A stretch of DNA of 64,000 nt from Salimicrobium humidisoli (GTDB taxonomy: Bacteria; Bacillota; Bacilli; Bacillales; Halobacillaceae). Location of the stretch: NCBI RefSeq assembly GCF_002295105.1, contig NZ_NSGH01000003.1:62001-126000 (forward strand), given 5' to 3'. Under the pieces are notes generated by a model. That model saw nothing but the letters and a program-made list of their open reading frames with translations. It was not told where the DNA came from and did no database searches. Of this stretch, positions 1 to 7,760 are shown piece by piece. The position numbers were made by a program, and so were the translations under genes. Numbering within the stretch: position 1 is the first letter of the stretch; the number at the start of each line of letters is the position of its first letter.

Positions 1-1
1 T

Positions 2-592
2 ATCGATATGATCTACTATTCGGACGAAATGAAACAGATATTTCATTCCGATCTTTTTCGTAATCACTATCTTTCCTACCTGAACGAAACTCCCTATACG
101 TTCATGTACAAAGAACAGATCGATATGATCACTAAAAATGCGGGAGACCCGGAGGACCCGATCCAGTTTTCTATCGACCTGATGAAATACGTGCATAATA
201 CGCTGTTTTACAATACATCCACGACGGATGTGAATACGAAAGCATATGAAGCATGGCCTTTGCAGGGAGGAGTATGTCAGGATTTTGCTCATATTATGAT
301 TGCAGTGTTAAGAGGGAACGGGATACCGGCCCGGTACGCCAGCGGATATTTGTATATCGGGGAAGATTCAGCTCTCGTCGGGGACGCCGCCACTCATGCC
401 TGGGTGGAAGTCATGGTGCCTGGTGTCGGCTGGACCGGACTCGATCCGACGAACAATGTAGAAGCGCTGGAGAATCATATACGAATCGGAACAGGGCGGG
501 ACTATGCAGACGTAAGTCCGCTTCAGGGGGTATATCGCGGAGGAGGCCAGAACCTCGACGTAAGTGTAAGCGTAACGCTTCTGGAAGAGTGA
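2..592 (+). CDS. Transglutaminase-like cysteine protease family protein (5' truncated by window edge)
   Basis: The frame is open from the first base, so the true start lies outside the window; about 196 C-terminal residues are visible, whereas proteins of this family usually run to about 270. The transglutaminase-like (papain-fold) triad is readable: Cys in GGVCQDFAH, His in THAWVEV and Asp in LDPTNN, in the expected order. The family acts on peptide or isopeptide bonds. Bacterial members of this type often sit next to ATP-grasp and alpha-E genes, but none is visible here. The C-terminal tail (GVYRGGGQNLDVSVSVTLLEE) is typical of the family. The exact substrate is unknown. Confidence 0.85.
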   Translation: MDMIYYSDEMKQIFHSDLFRNHYLSYLNETPYTFMYKEQIDMITKNAGDPEDPIQFSIDLMKYVHNTLFYNTSTTDVNTKAYEAWPLQGGVCQDFAHIMIAVLRGNGIPARYASGYLYIGEDSALVGDAATHAWVEVMVPGVGWTGLDPTNNVEALENHIRIGTGRDYADVSPLQGVYRGGGQNLDVSVSVTLLEE

Positions 593-602
593 TCGGCAAA
601 CT

Positions 603-732
603 CAAAAAGGCGCTCCTCCCACCGGCGGGTGGAAGGAGCGTTGTTCGATGTTTCTGAATTAACATGTGCAGATGAGTCTTTCTCCCGGAGGTTGGGAGAT
701 CTTTATCACATGAATGCTCTGTATAAGAGCAT
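603..732 (-). ncRNA. Candidate small RNA, copy A (shares GACTCATCTGCAC core)
   Basis: The transcript is inferred from a good sigma-A promoter (739-767, minus strand) and a terminator about 130 nt downstream. Reading the minus strand, it contains a first hairpin (ATGCTC/GAGCAT), a second hairpin (TCTCCC/GGGAGA), then the single-stranded core GACTCATCTGCAC, then the terminator. The same 13-nt core, again just after a hairpin and before a terminator, occurs in the minus-strand element at 10660-10804. No credible reading frame spans it. I do not recognise the RNA family. It could also be a leader, but no gene lies downstream in the same direction. Confidence 0.55.
608..646. terminator. Bidirectional Rho-independent terminator
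   Basis: CGCTCCT and AGGAGCG pair around an inner CCACC/GGTGG stem. On the minus strand a run of T (CCTTTTTG) follows the hairpin, so it would end the minus-strand small RNA that starts near 732. On the plus strand the T-rich TTGTTCGATGTTT follows and could end the transglutaminase gene. Confidence 0.7.
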
Positions 733-738
733 ACCCAC

Positions 739-767
739 ATTATAGATGGGAAAGAAATCCTTGTCTA
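739..767 (-). promoter_or_regulatory. Sigma-A type promoter for small RNA A
   Basis: On the minus strand TAGACA (762-767) and TATAAT (739-744) are separated by 17 nt, close to the TTGACA/TATAAT consensus. The predicted start is about 732. Confidence 0.6.
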
Positions 768-823
768 TGCAACAAAAGAATAATTTTTGACAAGATTTTG
801 AATGAAGGCCAGGATGTTTTTCT

Positions 824-852
824 TTTCTTTTGTAAGGTAATTACAAAAGAAA
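824..852 (+). promoter_or_regulatory. Perfect 12-bp inverted repeat before the aldo/keto reductase gene
   Basis: Arms TTTCTTTTGTAA (824-835) and its exact reverse complement (841-852) flank the 5-nt spacer GGTAA. The repeat ends where the ribosome binding site AAAGGAGAG begins, about 12 nt before the start codon. A possible but weak promoter with TTGACA at 787-792 lies upstream. It looks like a dimeric repressor operator or a hairpin close to the ribosome site. Confidence 0.6.
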
Positions 853-864
853 GGAGAGATTAAT

Positions 865-1851
865 ATGAAGCTATTAAACAAAGCTGTAAAACATGGGGCA
901 GGACTCGGAACTGCTCCGCTCGGCAATATGTACAGGGATGTCTCCGAAGAAGAGGCTTTTGGAACCATTCAGAGTGCGTGGAATATGGGAATCAGGTACT
1001 TTGATACTGCTCCTCATTACGGGGCAGGTCTTGCAGAAATACGCCTCGGCAAAGCTCTTGCGGATAAACCGCGGGACGATTTTTTTCTGAGTACGAAAGT
1101 CGGCCGATACATGAAAGATTCGACCGAAGAGAAGGAAGGGTTATTTAAGTACGGACGTCAGAATGAAGTAGTAACTGACTACAGCGGAGAATCGACAAGA
1201 ATATCCATCGAGCAGAGCCTTGAGCGTCTTCAGACAGATCGGTTGGATGTAGTATTTGTCCACGACGTATCTCCTGACTTCCACGGAGACGCGTGGACGG
1301 AAAAATTCGAGCAGGCCCGAAGTGGAGCCTTTCATGTACTCGAAGAAATGAAAAAGAAAGGTACGATCAAAGGATGGGGGCTGGGAGTCAATACCATCAG
1401 TCCCATAAAACTTGCTCTGGAAATGGGAGAGCTCATCCCGGATATTTTCCTGACTGCGACACAATACACACTGCTGCAGCATGAGCATGCCCTCCAGGAA
1501 ATCATGCCGCTCGCTGAAGAAAAACAGGTGGAGATGGTAGTGGGGAGTCCGTATAATTCAGGTGCTCTTTTAGGAGGGAGTTATTTTGATTACGAAGCGG
1601 CTGATGCAAACGTTTTGAATCACGTTCGTCAGCTAAAACAAATTGCTGACGAATACAATGTCTCACTGAAAGCCGCCGGTCTCCAGTTTTCTTCAGCCCA
1701 CCCGGCTGTCTCCGCCGTTATTCCAGGGTCTACAAAAGCGGAGCACGTTGAGGAAGATTTGCGTCTGCTACAGGAAGAGATTCCAAAAGATTTCTGGAAA
1801 GAACTGATATCGAAAGGCTTCATTTCAGAAAAAGCTCCATTGCCGGTATGA
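865..1851 (+). CDS. Aldo/keto reductase (sugar dehydrogenase-like branch)
   Basis: This 328-residue protein has an aldo/keto reductase TIM barrel. The catalytic tetrad is visible: Asp in RYFDTAPHYG, Tyr in the same segment, Lys in LSTKVGRYM and His in VVFVHDVSP. The N-terminal GLGTAPLGNM and the DVSEEEAFGTIQSAW segment resemble the D-threo-aldose 1-dehydrogenase/pyridoxal dehydrogenase branch; this is a family-level impression and the substrate is not established. It is monocistronic, preceded by the ribosome site AAAGGAGAG and followed by a strong terminator. The long inverted repeat at 824-852 suggests it is inducible by a dedicated repressor. Confidence 0.88.
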   Translation: MKLLNKAVKHGAGLGTAPLGNMYRDVSEEEAFGTIQSAWNMGIRYFDTAPHYGAGLAEIRLGKALADKPRDDFFLSTKVGRYMKDSTEEKEGLFKYGRQNEVVTDYSGESTRISIEQSLERLQTDRLDVVFVHDVSPDFHGDAWTEKFEQARSGAFHVLEEMKKKGTIKGWGLGVNTISPIKLALEMGELIPDIFLTATQYTLLQHEHALQEIMPLAEEKQVEMVVGSPYNSGALLGGSYFDYEAADANVLNHVRQLKQIADEYNVSLKAAGLQFSSAHPAVSAVIPGSTKAEHVEEDLRLLQEEIPKDFWKELISKGFISEKAPLPV

Positions 1852-1863
1852 CTCCTGTCTCCC

Positions 1864-1890
1864 CCTCTGCTTAAAGCAGAGGTTTTTTTT
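1864..1890 (+). terminator. Rho-independent terminator after the aldo/keto reductase
   Basis: CCTCTGC and GCAGAGG pair around TTAAA and are followed by eight T residues. Confidence 0.92.
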
Positions 1891-1966
1891 CTATGATAAA
1901 ATAACTTCAGATGTGAGAGTATGTGTTTGATACTGCCTTACTGTACGGGAAAGGAGGGAGAGGGGA

Positions 1967-2062
1967 TTGGAATTTGTAATTGATATGCTGATCGGCGCCG
2001 GTCTCGTATTCTTCTTTCTGATCACGTTTATCATTTTTCACACTATCAATAACAGAAAATGA
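1967..2062 (+). CDS. Small hydrophobic membrane peptide (31 aa)
   Basis: A TTG start is preceded by a very strong ribosome site (AAGGAGGGAG, 1951-1960). The 31 codons encode one transmembrane segment (LIGAGLVFFFLITFIIF) with a short basic tail ending in NNRK. It is too short for usual gene callers. The support is the ribosome site, the clean single-helix composition and the free position between a terminator and the next gene. Function is unknown. It could be a small membrane regulator or a chance ORF. Confidence 0.5.
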   Translation: MEFVIDMLIGAGLVFFFLITFIIFHTINNRK

Positions 2063-2172
2063 CGATTCCGTGATTCGCACGTACCGGTTTTTAACTTGAA
2101 TCAGCCATTATTGACAGGCGGTATTTTACACGGAAAGCAAAGTATTATATTGAGCAACAGGAGGAGACAAAA

Positions 2173-2979
2173 GTGAGTTTTTTGAAACGTAACGGGTATG
2201 AATATTATGATCTGAAAAATATACTGAAGACCCGTCATCTCGAAGAAGAGCTGACGGAAATTAAACAGGAGTTCGCTACGCTGCCGGCAGACTCGTATGC
2301 CAGGGAACTGAACAGATACAGAAGATACGGACGAGCGGTGATTATACCGGGCACAGGCCATGTCCAGTGGCTGCCTTCCGTTCGAACCGAAGAGGGGGAA
2401 ATGTATAAGTATTTCCAGGGAAGCTTCAACCCTGAATATACGGACAGCGCCCGTGATTTTCCGGCTATTTCCGAAAAAATGCGGGAGAACCGTCTTCTTA
2501 ATGATATCATTCTGTTCGATTACAGACAGACGTTCTGGAGAGAGGAAGATCTTCTTCTTCCTATTCATGCCGGGGTTCATTTTGTGAAACTGGAAGTGGA
2601 TAATGAACAGGAGATTGCAGTGTCTTCTCCGAACCATCTCCATCAGGACGGGGAACCATTCACGTTCGCCCATCTTGTGCACCGTCAGAACGCAGAAGGG
2701 GGCGGTAATGCTATAGGCACTCCTCATGCAGCGGGAGAAATACCGGAAAATGTGAATGAGACACAACTGCTGAAGCAGATGACGCTGACTTCTCCTCTCG
2801 AATCATATGGAGTGTTCGATCCGATAGTCAGTCATTATGTTGCTCCCGTAACGAAAGGGAAAGAAGAAAGGAAAGGGGAGCGTTCGATGATTCTGATTGA
2901 TTTCCAGCCCACTGTCTGTCCCGACCCGGAGGAGATTTCAAAACAGTTGAGACAGGGGGACTTAATGTTCGCCGACTGA
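2173..2979 (+). CDS. 2-oxoglutarate/Fe(II)-dependent dioxygenase family protein (amino-acid hydroxylase type)
   Basis: The 268-residue protein starts at GTG after AGGAGGAGAC. It carries an iron-binding facial triad typical of the 2OG-Fe_Oxy_2 family: His and Asp in LHQDGEPFTF (H-x-D), the distal His in VSHYVAPV, and a likely 2-oxoglutarate-binding Arg in GERSMILIDFQP. Characterised members of this family hydroxylate free amino acids such as L-isoleucine or are linked to biofilm and stress responses. The substrate here is unknown. The cupin-like core follows an N-terminal helical cap (residues about 1-65). Next is a HAD phosphatase gene after a 156-nt gap in which I see nothing else. Confidence 0.8.
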   Translation: MSFLKRNGYEYYDLKNILKTRHLEEELTEIKQEFATLPADSYARELNRYRRYGRAVIIPGTGHVQWLPSVRTEEGEMYKYFQGSFNPEYTDSARDFPAISEKMRENRLLNDIILFDYRQTFWREEDLLLPIHAGVHFVKLEVDNEQEIAVSSPNHLHQDGEPFTFAHLVHRQNAEGGGNAIGTPHAAGEIPENVNETQLLKQMTLTSPLESYGVFDPIVSHYVAPVTKGKEERKGERSMILIDFQPTVCPDPEEISKQLRQGDLMFAD

Positions 2980-3135
2980 CAAACAAGATGCACAGAGGGA
3001 GGCGGAATCGCTCTCTTTCCACGGGGTTTCGTCCATATAGGATGCTGGGAAGATTATGAAGACAACAGATGGCTCACTGGCTGTTCAGGTCCGAACGGTT
3101 GTAAGTTCAGGGGCCACGAAAAGGAGTGATGATTC

Positions 3136-3753
3136 ATGGACAGTATTATCTTTGATTTAGACGGGACTCTATGGGATCCCATTTCCACGGTGAAAGATGC
3201 CTGGAATGAGACAATTCAGGCACATCGTCCCGAAGAAAAAGAACTGAGCCGGAAGGATATGGAGTCCATAATGGGACTCCAGACAGAAGGAGTAGTGGAG
3301 AAGTTATTCCCGCATCTTGATCAGGACGAGGGCGAAAAGATTATCCACAATTGTTTTGAAGCGGAGATCGGAGTAATCAAAAAACAGGGCGGAGAATTAT
3401 ACGAAGGGGTGGAACGTACTCTGCAGCACCTTTATAACAACTATCCTCTGTTTATTGTAAGTAATTGCCAGGACGGCTATATTGAAGCGTTTCTTCAGGC
3501 CCATCAGCTGGAGAAATATTTTAAGGACTTTGAAAATCCCGGACGTACGGGCCTCTCCAAAGGAGAGAACATTCAGCTCGTGATGAAAAGAAATGATCTT
3601 AACAGCCCGATTTATGTAGGGGACACCTCGGGAGATAAAGAAGCCGCTCAAAATGCAGGTCTTCCATTCTACTATGCATCCTATGGATTTGGTGAGGTGG
3701 ACAGAGCCGAGCAGACGATTGAAACATTCACCGATCTACAGTCTCTGTTATAA
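3136..3753 (+). CDS. HAD-superfamily hydrolase (phosphoglycolate phosphatase-like)
   Basis: The 205-residue protein shows the four HAD motifs: the nucleophile DLDGTLWD near the N terminus, motif II Ser in FIVSNCQDG, a downstream Lys, and the acidic motif IV GDTSGDKEAA. A helical C1 cap lies between motifs I and II, as in phosphoglycolate phosphatase/PpaX-type enzymes that dephosphorylate small metabolites. The start ATG follows AAAAGGAGTGATG. The next gene starts 25 nt downstream and may be co-transcribed. The substrate cannot be inferred. Confidence 0.88.
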   Translation: MDSIIFDLDGTLWDPISTVKDAWNETIQAHRPEEKELSRKDMESIMGLQTEGVVEKLFPHLDQDEGEKIIHNCFEAEIGVIKKQGGELYEGVERTLQHLYNNYPLFIVSNCQDGYIEAFLQAHQLEKYFKDFENPGRTGLSKGENIQLVMKRNDLNSPIYVGDTSGDKEAAQNAGLPFYYASYGFGEVDRAEQTIETFTDLQSLL

Positions 3754-3778
3754 TCGGTATCTTGATTGGAGGGTGTCC

Positions 3779-4228
3779 ATGGAGTATCGTTATAAAGATT
3801 CCAGGAAGTGGAGGCGTGAGGGCCTGAAATATCTGTGGCAGACAGTGGCTGCTGTTGCAGCCAACATTTTTACTATGGCCTCGATGGACCCTTCCCCTCT
3901 GCTTGTCAGTTTCATCCAAATTGTGACAGGAGTCATCATTATTTCCGGGGTAATAAACATTTTTTACTTTTTTACGAGACCGGGAAAAGAATATATAACA
4001 GTCGATGATCAGGCTGTACTCATACGCAACGGCCCGCTTTTCAATAAAAAAGAAGTGCTTCTCGGGGACATGACACGACTTGTGGAAAGAGAAGAAGAAC
4101 TCGTCATTGAATACGGAAAAAAGCGCAGAGAGGCACTGGTGGAAAAGGAAAATCTTTCGGAAGAGGACGTTCGGGACTTCAAACGGGAAATAGGGAATAA
4201 ATCGGCAAGCATAACGAAAATCCTTTAA
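3779..4228 (+). CDS. Membrane protein of unknown function, two transmembrane helices plus soluble C-terminal region
   Basis: I chose the ATG at 3779 because GGAGGG lies 5 nt upstream; the open frame extends further 5' but overlaps the HAD gene. The 149-residue product has a basic N terminus (YRYKDSRKWRREG), two hydrophobic helices at about residues 20-65, then a beta-rich segment (YITVDDQAVLIRNGPLFNKK) that resembles a small PH-like domain, and a charged helical tail. I do not recognise a family. It probably sits in the membrane with its C-terminal part in the cytoplasm. Confidence 0.7.
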   Translation: MEYRYKDSRKWRREGLKYLWQTVAAVAANIFTMASMDPSPLLVSFIQIVTGVIIISGVINIFYFFTRPGKEYITVDDQAVLIRNGPLFNKKEVLLGDMTRLVEREEELVIEYGKKRREALVEKENLSEEDVRDFKREIGNKSASITKIL

Positions 4229-4296
4229 CGTATGAGGAGTGCTCTCTGATTTTCAGTGGAGAGAAACTCAGGAGAATCCAGAAGAGGAGGAAAATA

Positions 4297-4470
4297 ATGA
4301 TATTTTTTTACATACTGATGGCGGCGTTTGTCGGACTGATCACTCTCGGGTGGAGAGGAGCGGTCCTCGGCTTTGTAATAGGGATTGTTTACGCAGTAGC
4401 CGAGATCAACGCAAAAAAAATAACCAGACTGGAAGAAGAGGTTCGCCGGTTAAAGCAGGGAACCCGGTAA
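4297..4470 (+). CDS. Small membrane protein with C-terminal coiled coil (57 aa)
   Basis: The ATG is preceded by GAAGAGGAGG. The product has one or two N-terminal hydrophobic stretches (FFYILMAAFVGLITLGW, then VLGFVIGIVYAVAEI) and a charged heptad-like tail (KKITRLEEEVRRLKQ). Its stop codon overlaps the start of the DUF488 gene (TAATG), indicating translational coupling. Function is unknown. Confidence 0.65.
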   Translation: MIFFYILMAAFVGLITLGWRGAVLGFVIGIVYAVAEINAKKITRLEEEVRRLKQGTR

Positions 4471-5027
4471 TGAGGAAACCTTATATATATACAATCGGAC
4501 ACTCTTCCCACTCGAAACAGTTCTTTCTTTCTATGCTGAAAGAGGCGAAAGTGAATGCGGTGGCAGATGTACGGGCATTTCCGGCGAGTCGTAAGTTCCC
4601 CCATTTCAATCAGGAGAACATGAAGAAGTGGCTGGCGGGGGGAGGGTTTTCATACTCCCACCACCCTTTCCTTGCAGGACGGCGTAATAAAGCAGGCCAC
4701 GTGCAGCCGGAGGTGAACGGAGCCTGGGAGAACCAGTCCTTTCACAATTATGCAGACTATACACTGACGGAAGAGTTCAGAGAAGGAATAGTCGGGCTCG
4801 AAGCACTGGCCGGTGAGAAGGATGTTGCGTATTTCTGTGCGGAAAGACACCCGTCCCGCTGTCACAGATTACTTGTCAGTAACTGGCTGGAAGCGAACGG
4901 GTGGGACGTCTATCATATTTTAGACGAAAAGGGTGGAATTTCCCTGGTAAAACACGAACAGGGCCGGTGGGGAGCTATGCCTATCATCGAGAAAGACGGG
5001 ATTGTCGTGTATCCGGAAAACGGATGA
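4470..5027 (+). CDS. DUF488 domain-containing protein
   Basis: The start ATG overlaps the stop of the preceding small gene, giving 185 residues that begin MRKPYIYTIGHSSHS. The family hallmarks are YTIGHS at the N terminus, the DVRAFPASRKFPHFN segment and the conserved cysteine motif CAERHPSRCHR near residue 130. DUF488 proteins are widespread and of unclear biochemical role; the conserved Cys/Arg suggest anion or nucleic-acid chemistry. A longer open frame begins at 4239 but would overlap the small membrane protein and lacks a better ribosome site. The adjacent gene is convergent. Confidence 0.85.
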   Translation: MRKPYIYTIGHSSHSKQFFLSMLKEAKVNAVADVRAFPASRKFPHFNQENMKKWLAGGGFSYSHHPFLAGRRNKAGHVQPEVNGAWENQSFHNYADYTLTEEFREGIVGLEALAGEKDVAYFCAERHPSRCHRLLVSNWLEANGWDVYHILDEKGGISLVKHEQGRWGAMPIIEKDGIVVYPENG

Positions 5028-5089
5028 AAGAAACATATCCGGGAACTGATTCCTTTTGAACCCGGGTATCGATTCTTCATGGTAGACGT

Positions 5090-5899
5090 TTACAACGGGA
5101 GGTTCCGATGCCTGAACAGAAGGATCGCCAGGGTATAAGCAAGGATTCCGATACCCGTAAGTATGAGAGAAGATGTCCATACTTCCGCATCTCCTCCGGC
5201 GATTTTTCCCGGTTCATAAAGGGAAAACGGAGTGATGTTCCGTAACCAGTCGACATCGGTCACAATCTTTCCGATCATATTCATTCCGTAAAAAAGGAAG
5301 GTCACCCCGCCTGCTGTCGCTAACGCCGACCTCTCATCGTTCAGCAGAGAAGACACGAGGAAAGAATACCCCCCTACTGCAAAAAATAACAAAAAACCGA
5401 CGAAGTTGATCTGAAAAAAATCTTTCATAGCTATCGCATTCTGCTCATCTATCAGCAGTTCGCCGGCAGCCAGCCCGCCGCCGAAATTCAGGACATGTAT
5501 AATGATAAGACCGCTCAGCAGAACCATCATCTGAGTAAAGGTGATCTGAAATCTGGAGATTCTGGTGGAAAGAAGATAAGCCATGGAGCCCCGGTCCACA
5601 AGTTTCGCAAGTAGCTGTACCGCACTCATTACGCTGAACACACCCAAAATAAGCAGGTAGAATAATCCGTAGTATTCCGCTGAAATAAACTGGCCATAGT
5701 TGCCGAAAGCTTCCAGTCCGAGAGCTCTTAATAGAGAATCAGGGAACAGTTCCATCATGCTTTCCATTTCATCGAGATTGTCCGCAAAGAGGGGGAACAG
5801 CGACGTCATAAGAACTACATAAATAGCGGAAACGAGACCGAAGCCGAGGAATAATTTAATATTCGATTTCATCATTTGTTTATAAAGCGGAAAATTCAT
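5090..5899 (-). CDS. ABC-2 type transporter permease
   Basis: The 269-residue protein has about six hydrophobic helices with a long extracellular loop after the first (residues about 35-75), the layout of ABC-2 export permeases. Its ATG overlaps the stop of the upstream ATPase by 4 nt, so the two form one exporter operon. The exported substrate is not evident; drug, antibiotic or lipid export is typical of such pairs. Because its ATPase partner carries a premature stop, the permease may lack function unless suppression or another ATPase compensates. Confidence 0.85.
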   Translation of the reverse strand: MNFPLYKQMMKSNIKLFLGFGLVSAIYVVLMTSLFPLFADNLDEMESMMELFPDSLLRALGLEAFGNYGQFISAEYYGLFYLLILGVFSVMSAVQLLAKLVDRGSMAYLLSTRISRFQITFTQMMVLLSGLIIIHVLNFGGGLAAGELLIDEQNAIAMKDFFQINFVGFLLFFAVGGYSFLVSSLLNDERSALATAGGVTFLFYGMNMIGKIVTDVDWLRNITPFSLYEPGKIAGGDAEVWTSSLILTGIGILAYTLAILLFRHRNLPL

Positions 5900-6783
5900 G
5901 ACCCGGCCTCCTCTGCATCATAGTAATCCATAAATATCTGCTCCAGACTCTGGGTGCCGGCGCTTATATTTTTGACGCTGTACTTCGATAATTCGTGGAC
6001 AAAATCATCAAAATCCCCCTGGACTTCGACCCGTACGAATAACCCCTCCGTTTTTTTTATGGAAAGCCTGGAGTCCTTCATAGCTTCGACATCTTCGGGC
6101 CGGGTCAGTGTGACATCGAAGACTTTACGCTGCATGGATTGCAGTTCGTGTATGTCCTTGACCGTAACAATCTCTCCGTTCCGGATGATAGCTGCACGAT
6201 CGCACGTTCGTTCGATCTCCGAAAAGCTGTGGGAGGAAATCAGAAAGGTTTTTCCCTTTTCCTTCTCTTCCAGCACGATCTCGACGAAAAGCTTTTGCAT
6301 AAGGGGGTCCAGTCCGGAGGTGGGTTCATCCAGAATATATACATCGGGGTCGTGCATAAATGTCGCAACGATTCCCACCTTCTGCTTCATCCCTTTGGAC
6401 ATCTTCCGGATAGGAGTATCGGGATCAAACTGCAGACGCTGAATCAGGCTGTTCCGTCTGCTCTGGTCCGTGACGCCCTGCATCCCAGCCATCATATCGA
6501 GGAAGTCGCTCCCTTTCATTCCTTCGAGAAAAGCGATCTACCCCGGTAAATAACCGATTCTTCCCCGTGCTTTCGCCTGATCTTTCCACGTATCATAACC
6601 GTCAATTACAGCACTACCCTTTTGAGGTTTCATATACCCGAGGAGATGACGGATAGTCGTGGATTTGCCAGACCCGTTAGGTCCGAGAAACCCGAACACT
6701 TCCCCTTCCTGTACTTCAAAAGAGACGTTGAAAATCCCTTTGCCATTCGGAAACTGCCGGGTAAGATTGTCGATGCGAATCAT
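5896..6783 (-). pseudogene. ABC transporter ATP-binding protein interrupted by an in-frame amber codon
   Basis: Reading from the ATG at 6783 (ribosome site AAAGGGGTGG), the frame encodes Walker A GPNGSGKST, then RIGYLPG, then TAG at 6538-6540 (codon 82), then continues without any shift as IAFLEGM, the signature KMSKGMKQKV, Walker B VYILDEPTSGLDP and the H-loop ISSHSFSEIE. Family members read YLPGE at this point, so a single GAG-to-TAG change explains it. The two halves together give a normal length of 295 residues. Either the gene is newly inactivated, the sequence has an error, or amber suppression occurs. It is coupled to the permease. Confidence 0.85.
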
Positions 6784-6902
6784 TGCTTCCACCCCTTTCT
6801 GTAGCAAAAGACTGCTTTTTCTAAATTCTATTACTCTCTCCGGGATTGTCAATGCTTCCTTATGGAAATTATACCAGTATATTCAAAAAATCTGTGCAGG
6901 GG

Positions 6903-6931
6903 GTGCAAAAGATTCTGATTTTTGTTATACT
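6903..6931 (+). promoter_or_regulatory. Extended -10 promoter for the thiamine operon
   Basis: TGTTATACT (6923-6931) is an extended -10 element. A weak -35 (GTGCAA) lies 17 nt upstream. The predicted start near 6938 is just before the first TPP riboswitch. Confidence 0.5.
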
Positions 6932-6960
6932 GATGTCATCCAAGTGAATAAGTAATCAAC

Positions 6961-7052
6961 TACTAGGGGTGTCCGTGGAACGGACTGAGAGGAAAGAATG
7001 ACTTTCCGACTCTCTGGACCTGATCTGGATCATACCAGCGTGGGGAAGTAGT
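6961..7052 (+). promoter_or_regulatory. TPP (THI element) riboswitch 1
   Basis: The conserved thi-box pieces are readable in order: GGGGTGTCC, CTGAGAGG, then GGACCTGATCTGG, ATCATACCAGCG and TGGGGAAGTAG closing the basal helix. A terminator hairpin follows directly at 7069-7097, so thiamine pyrophosphate binding is expected to stop transcription before thiW. Confidence 0.95.
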
Positions 7053-7068
7053 CAACATACCATTGACG

Positions 7069-7097
7069 AACCGGGTCCTGTAATTCAGGAGCCGGTT
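7069..7097 (+). terminator. Riboswitch-controlled terminator before thiW
   Basis: AACCGGGTCCTG pairs with CAGGAGCCGGTT around TAATT and runs into six T residues. It is the expression platform of riboswitch 1. Confidence 0.9.
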
Positions 7098-7139
7098 TTT
7101 TGCTTCTTCTTCTGCCTGGGATAAAGGGGGGGAGAAAAT

Positions 7140-7625
7140 ATGAATCGCACAAAACTTCTTACGACAATGGCTGTACTGACTGCACTCGGAACACTCGGGG
7201 CACAGATGCTGTGGTTTCCGGCCGGGATAGCAAAAGCTTATCCGGTCCAGCATGCCGTCAACGTCGTTGCTGCCGTTACGCTTGGACCGCTGCCGGCGGT
7301 GACGATAGCTTTCCTGATAGCTTTACTGCGGAATCTGTTGGGTCTCGGCACTCTGCTGGCGTTTCCCGGAGGCATGATCGGGGCTTTGGTGTCGGGATTG
7401 ACCTATCACTATACGAAGCGTGTCGGGGGAGCGGTGACCGGTGAAATCATCGGCACAGGCCTGCTCGGCTCTCTTGCTTCCGTACCGATCGCCAATCTAT
7501 TGATGGGTACAGGCGCTGGAGTCTTCGCTTTTGTACCGTCATTCGCTGTAAGTACCGTGACCGGGGCGCTGATAGGGTGGATGGTCGCCACCCGACTGAA
7601 GCAGACAGCCATCGCGACAATTTAA
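7140..7625 (+). CDS. thiW: ECF transporter S component for thiamine precursor, ThiW
   Basis: The 161-residue protein is almost entirely hydrophobic with about five to six helices, as expected for the substrate-binding S component of an energy-coupling factor importer. The length, the FPAGIAKAYPVQHAVNVVAA motif and the LAFPGGMIGALVSG segment match ThiW, predicted to import the thiazole precursor of thiamine. It needs shared EcfA/EcfT subunits encoded elsewhere. Its position between two TPP riboswitches and ahead of tenA-thiD-thiM-thiE fits salvage. The start follows AAAGGGGGGGAG. Confidence 0.93.
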   Translation: MNRTKLLTTMAVLTALGTLGAQMLWFPAGIAKAYPVQHAVNVVAAVTLGPLPAVTIAFLIALLRNLLGLGTLLAFPGGMIGALVSGLTYHYTKRVGGAVTGEIIGTGLLGSLASVPIANLLMGTGAGVFAFVPSFAVSTVTGALIGWMVATRLKQTAIATI

Positions 7626-7633
7626 TTATTTGA

Positions 7634-7720
7634 ACTGCTGGGGGCGCGGATACCGCTGAGATAAGGCTTTGCCTTAGTCCCTTTGAACCTGATGCGGGTC
7701 ATGCCGCCGAAGGGAAGCAC
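7634..7720 (+). promoter_or_regulatory. TPP (THI element) riboswitch 2
   Basis: The second thi-box shows GGGGGCGCGG, CCGCTGAGATAAGG, TTTGAACCTGATGCGGG, TCATGCCGCCG and AAGGGAAGC in the canonical order. It lies inside the operon between thiW and tenA. No U-tract terminator follows; instead a hairpin covers the tenA ribosome site. Confidence 0.93.
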
Positions 7721-7732
7721 TCTGTACATAGA

Positions 7733-7760
7733 GGCTTCCTGTATACTAAATGAGGAGGCT
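7733..7760 (+). promoter_or_regulatory. Shine-Dalgarno sequestering hairpin before tenA
   Basis: GCTTCCT (7734-7740) pairs with AGGAGGC (7753-7759), which contains the tenA ribosome site; the loop is 12 nt. It sits directly after riboswitch 2 and before the ATG at 7767. Inference: ligand-bound RNA favours this hairpin and blocks translation. Confidence 0.65.

Noticed and set aside
2828-3135. Possible small gene between the dioxygenase and HAD genes (ATG near 2990, 23 codons)
   Set aside because: Short, no strong ribosome site, and the product has no hydrophobic helix or recognisable pattern.
4239-4469. 262-residue form of the DUF488 protein starting at 4239
   Set aside because: The extension has unusual composition, overlaps a well-supported small membrane protein gene, and the family starts at YTIGHS.
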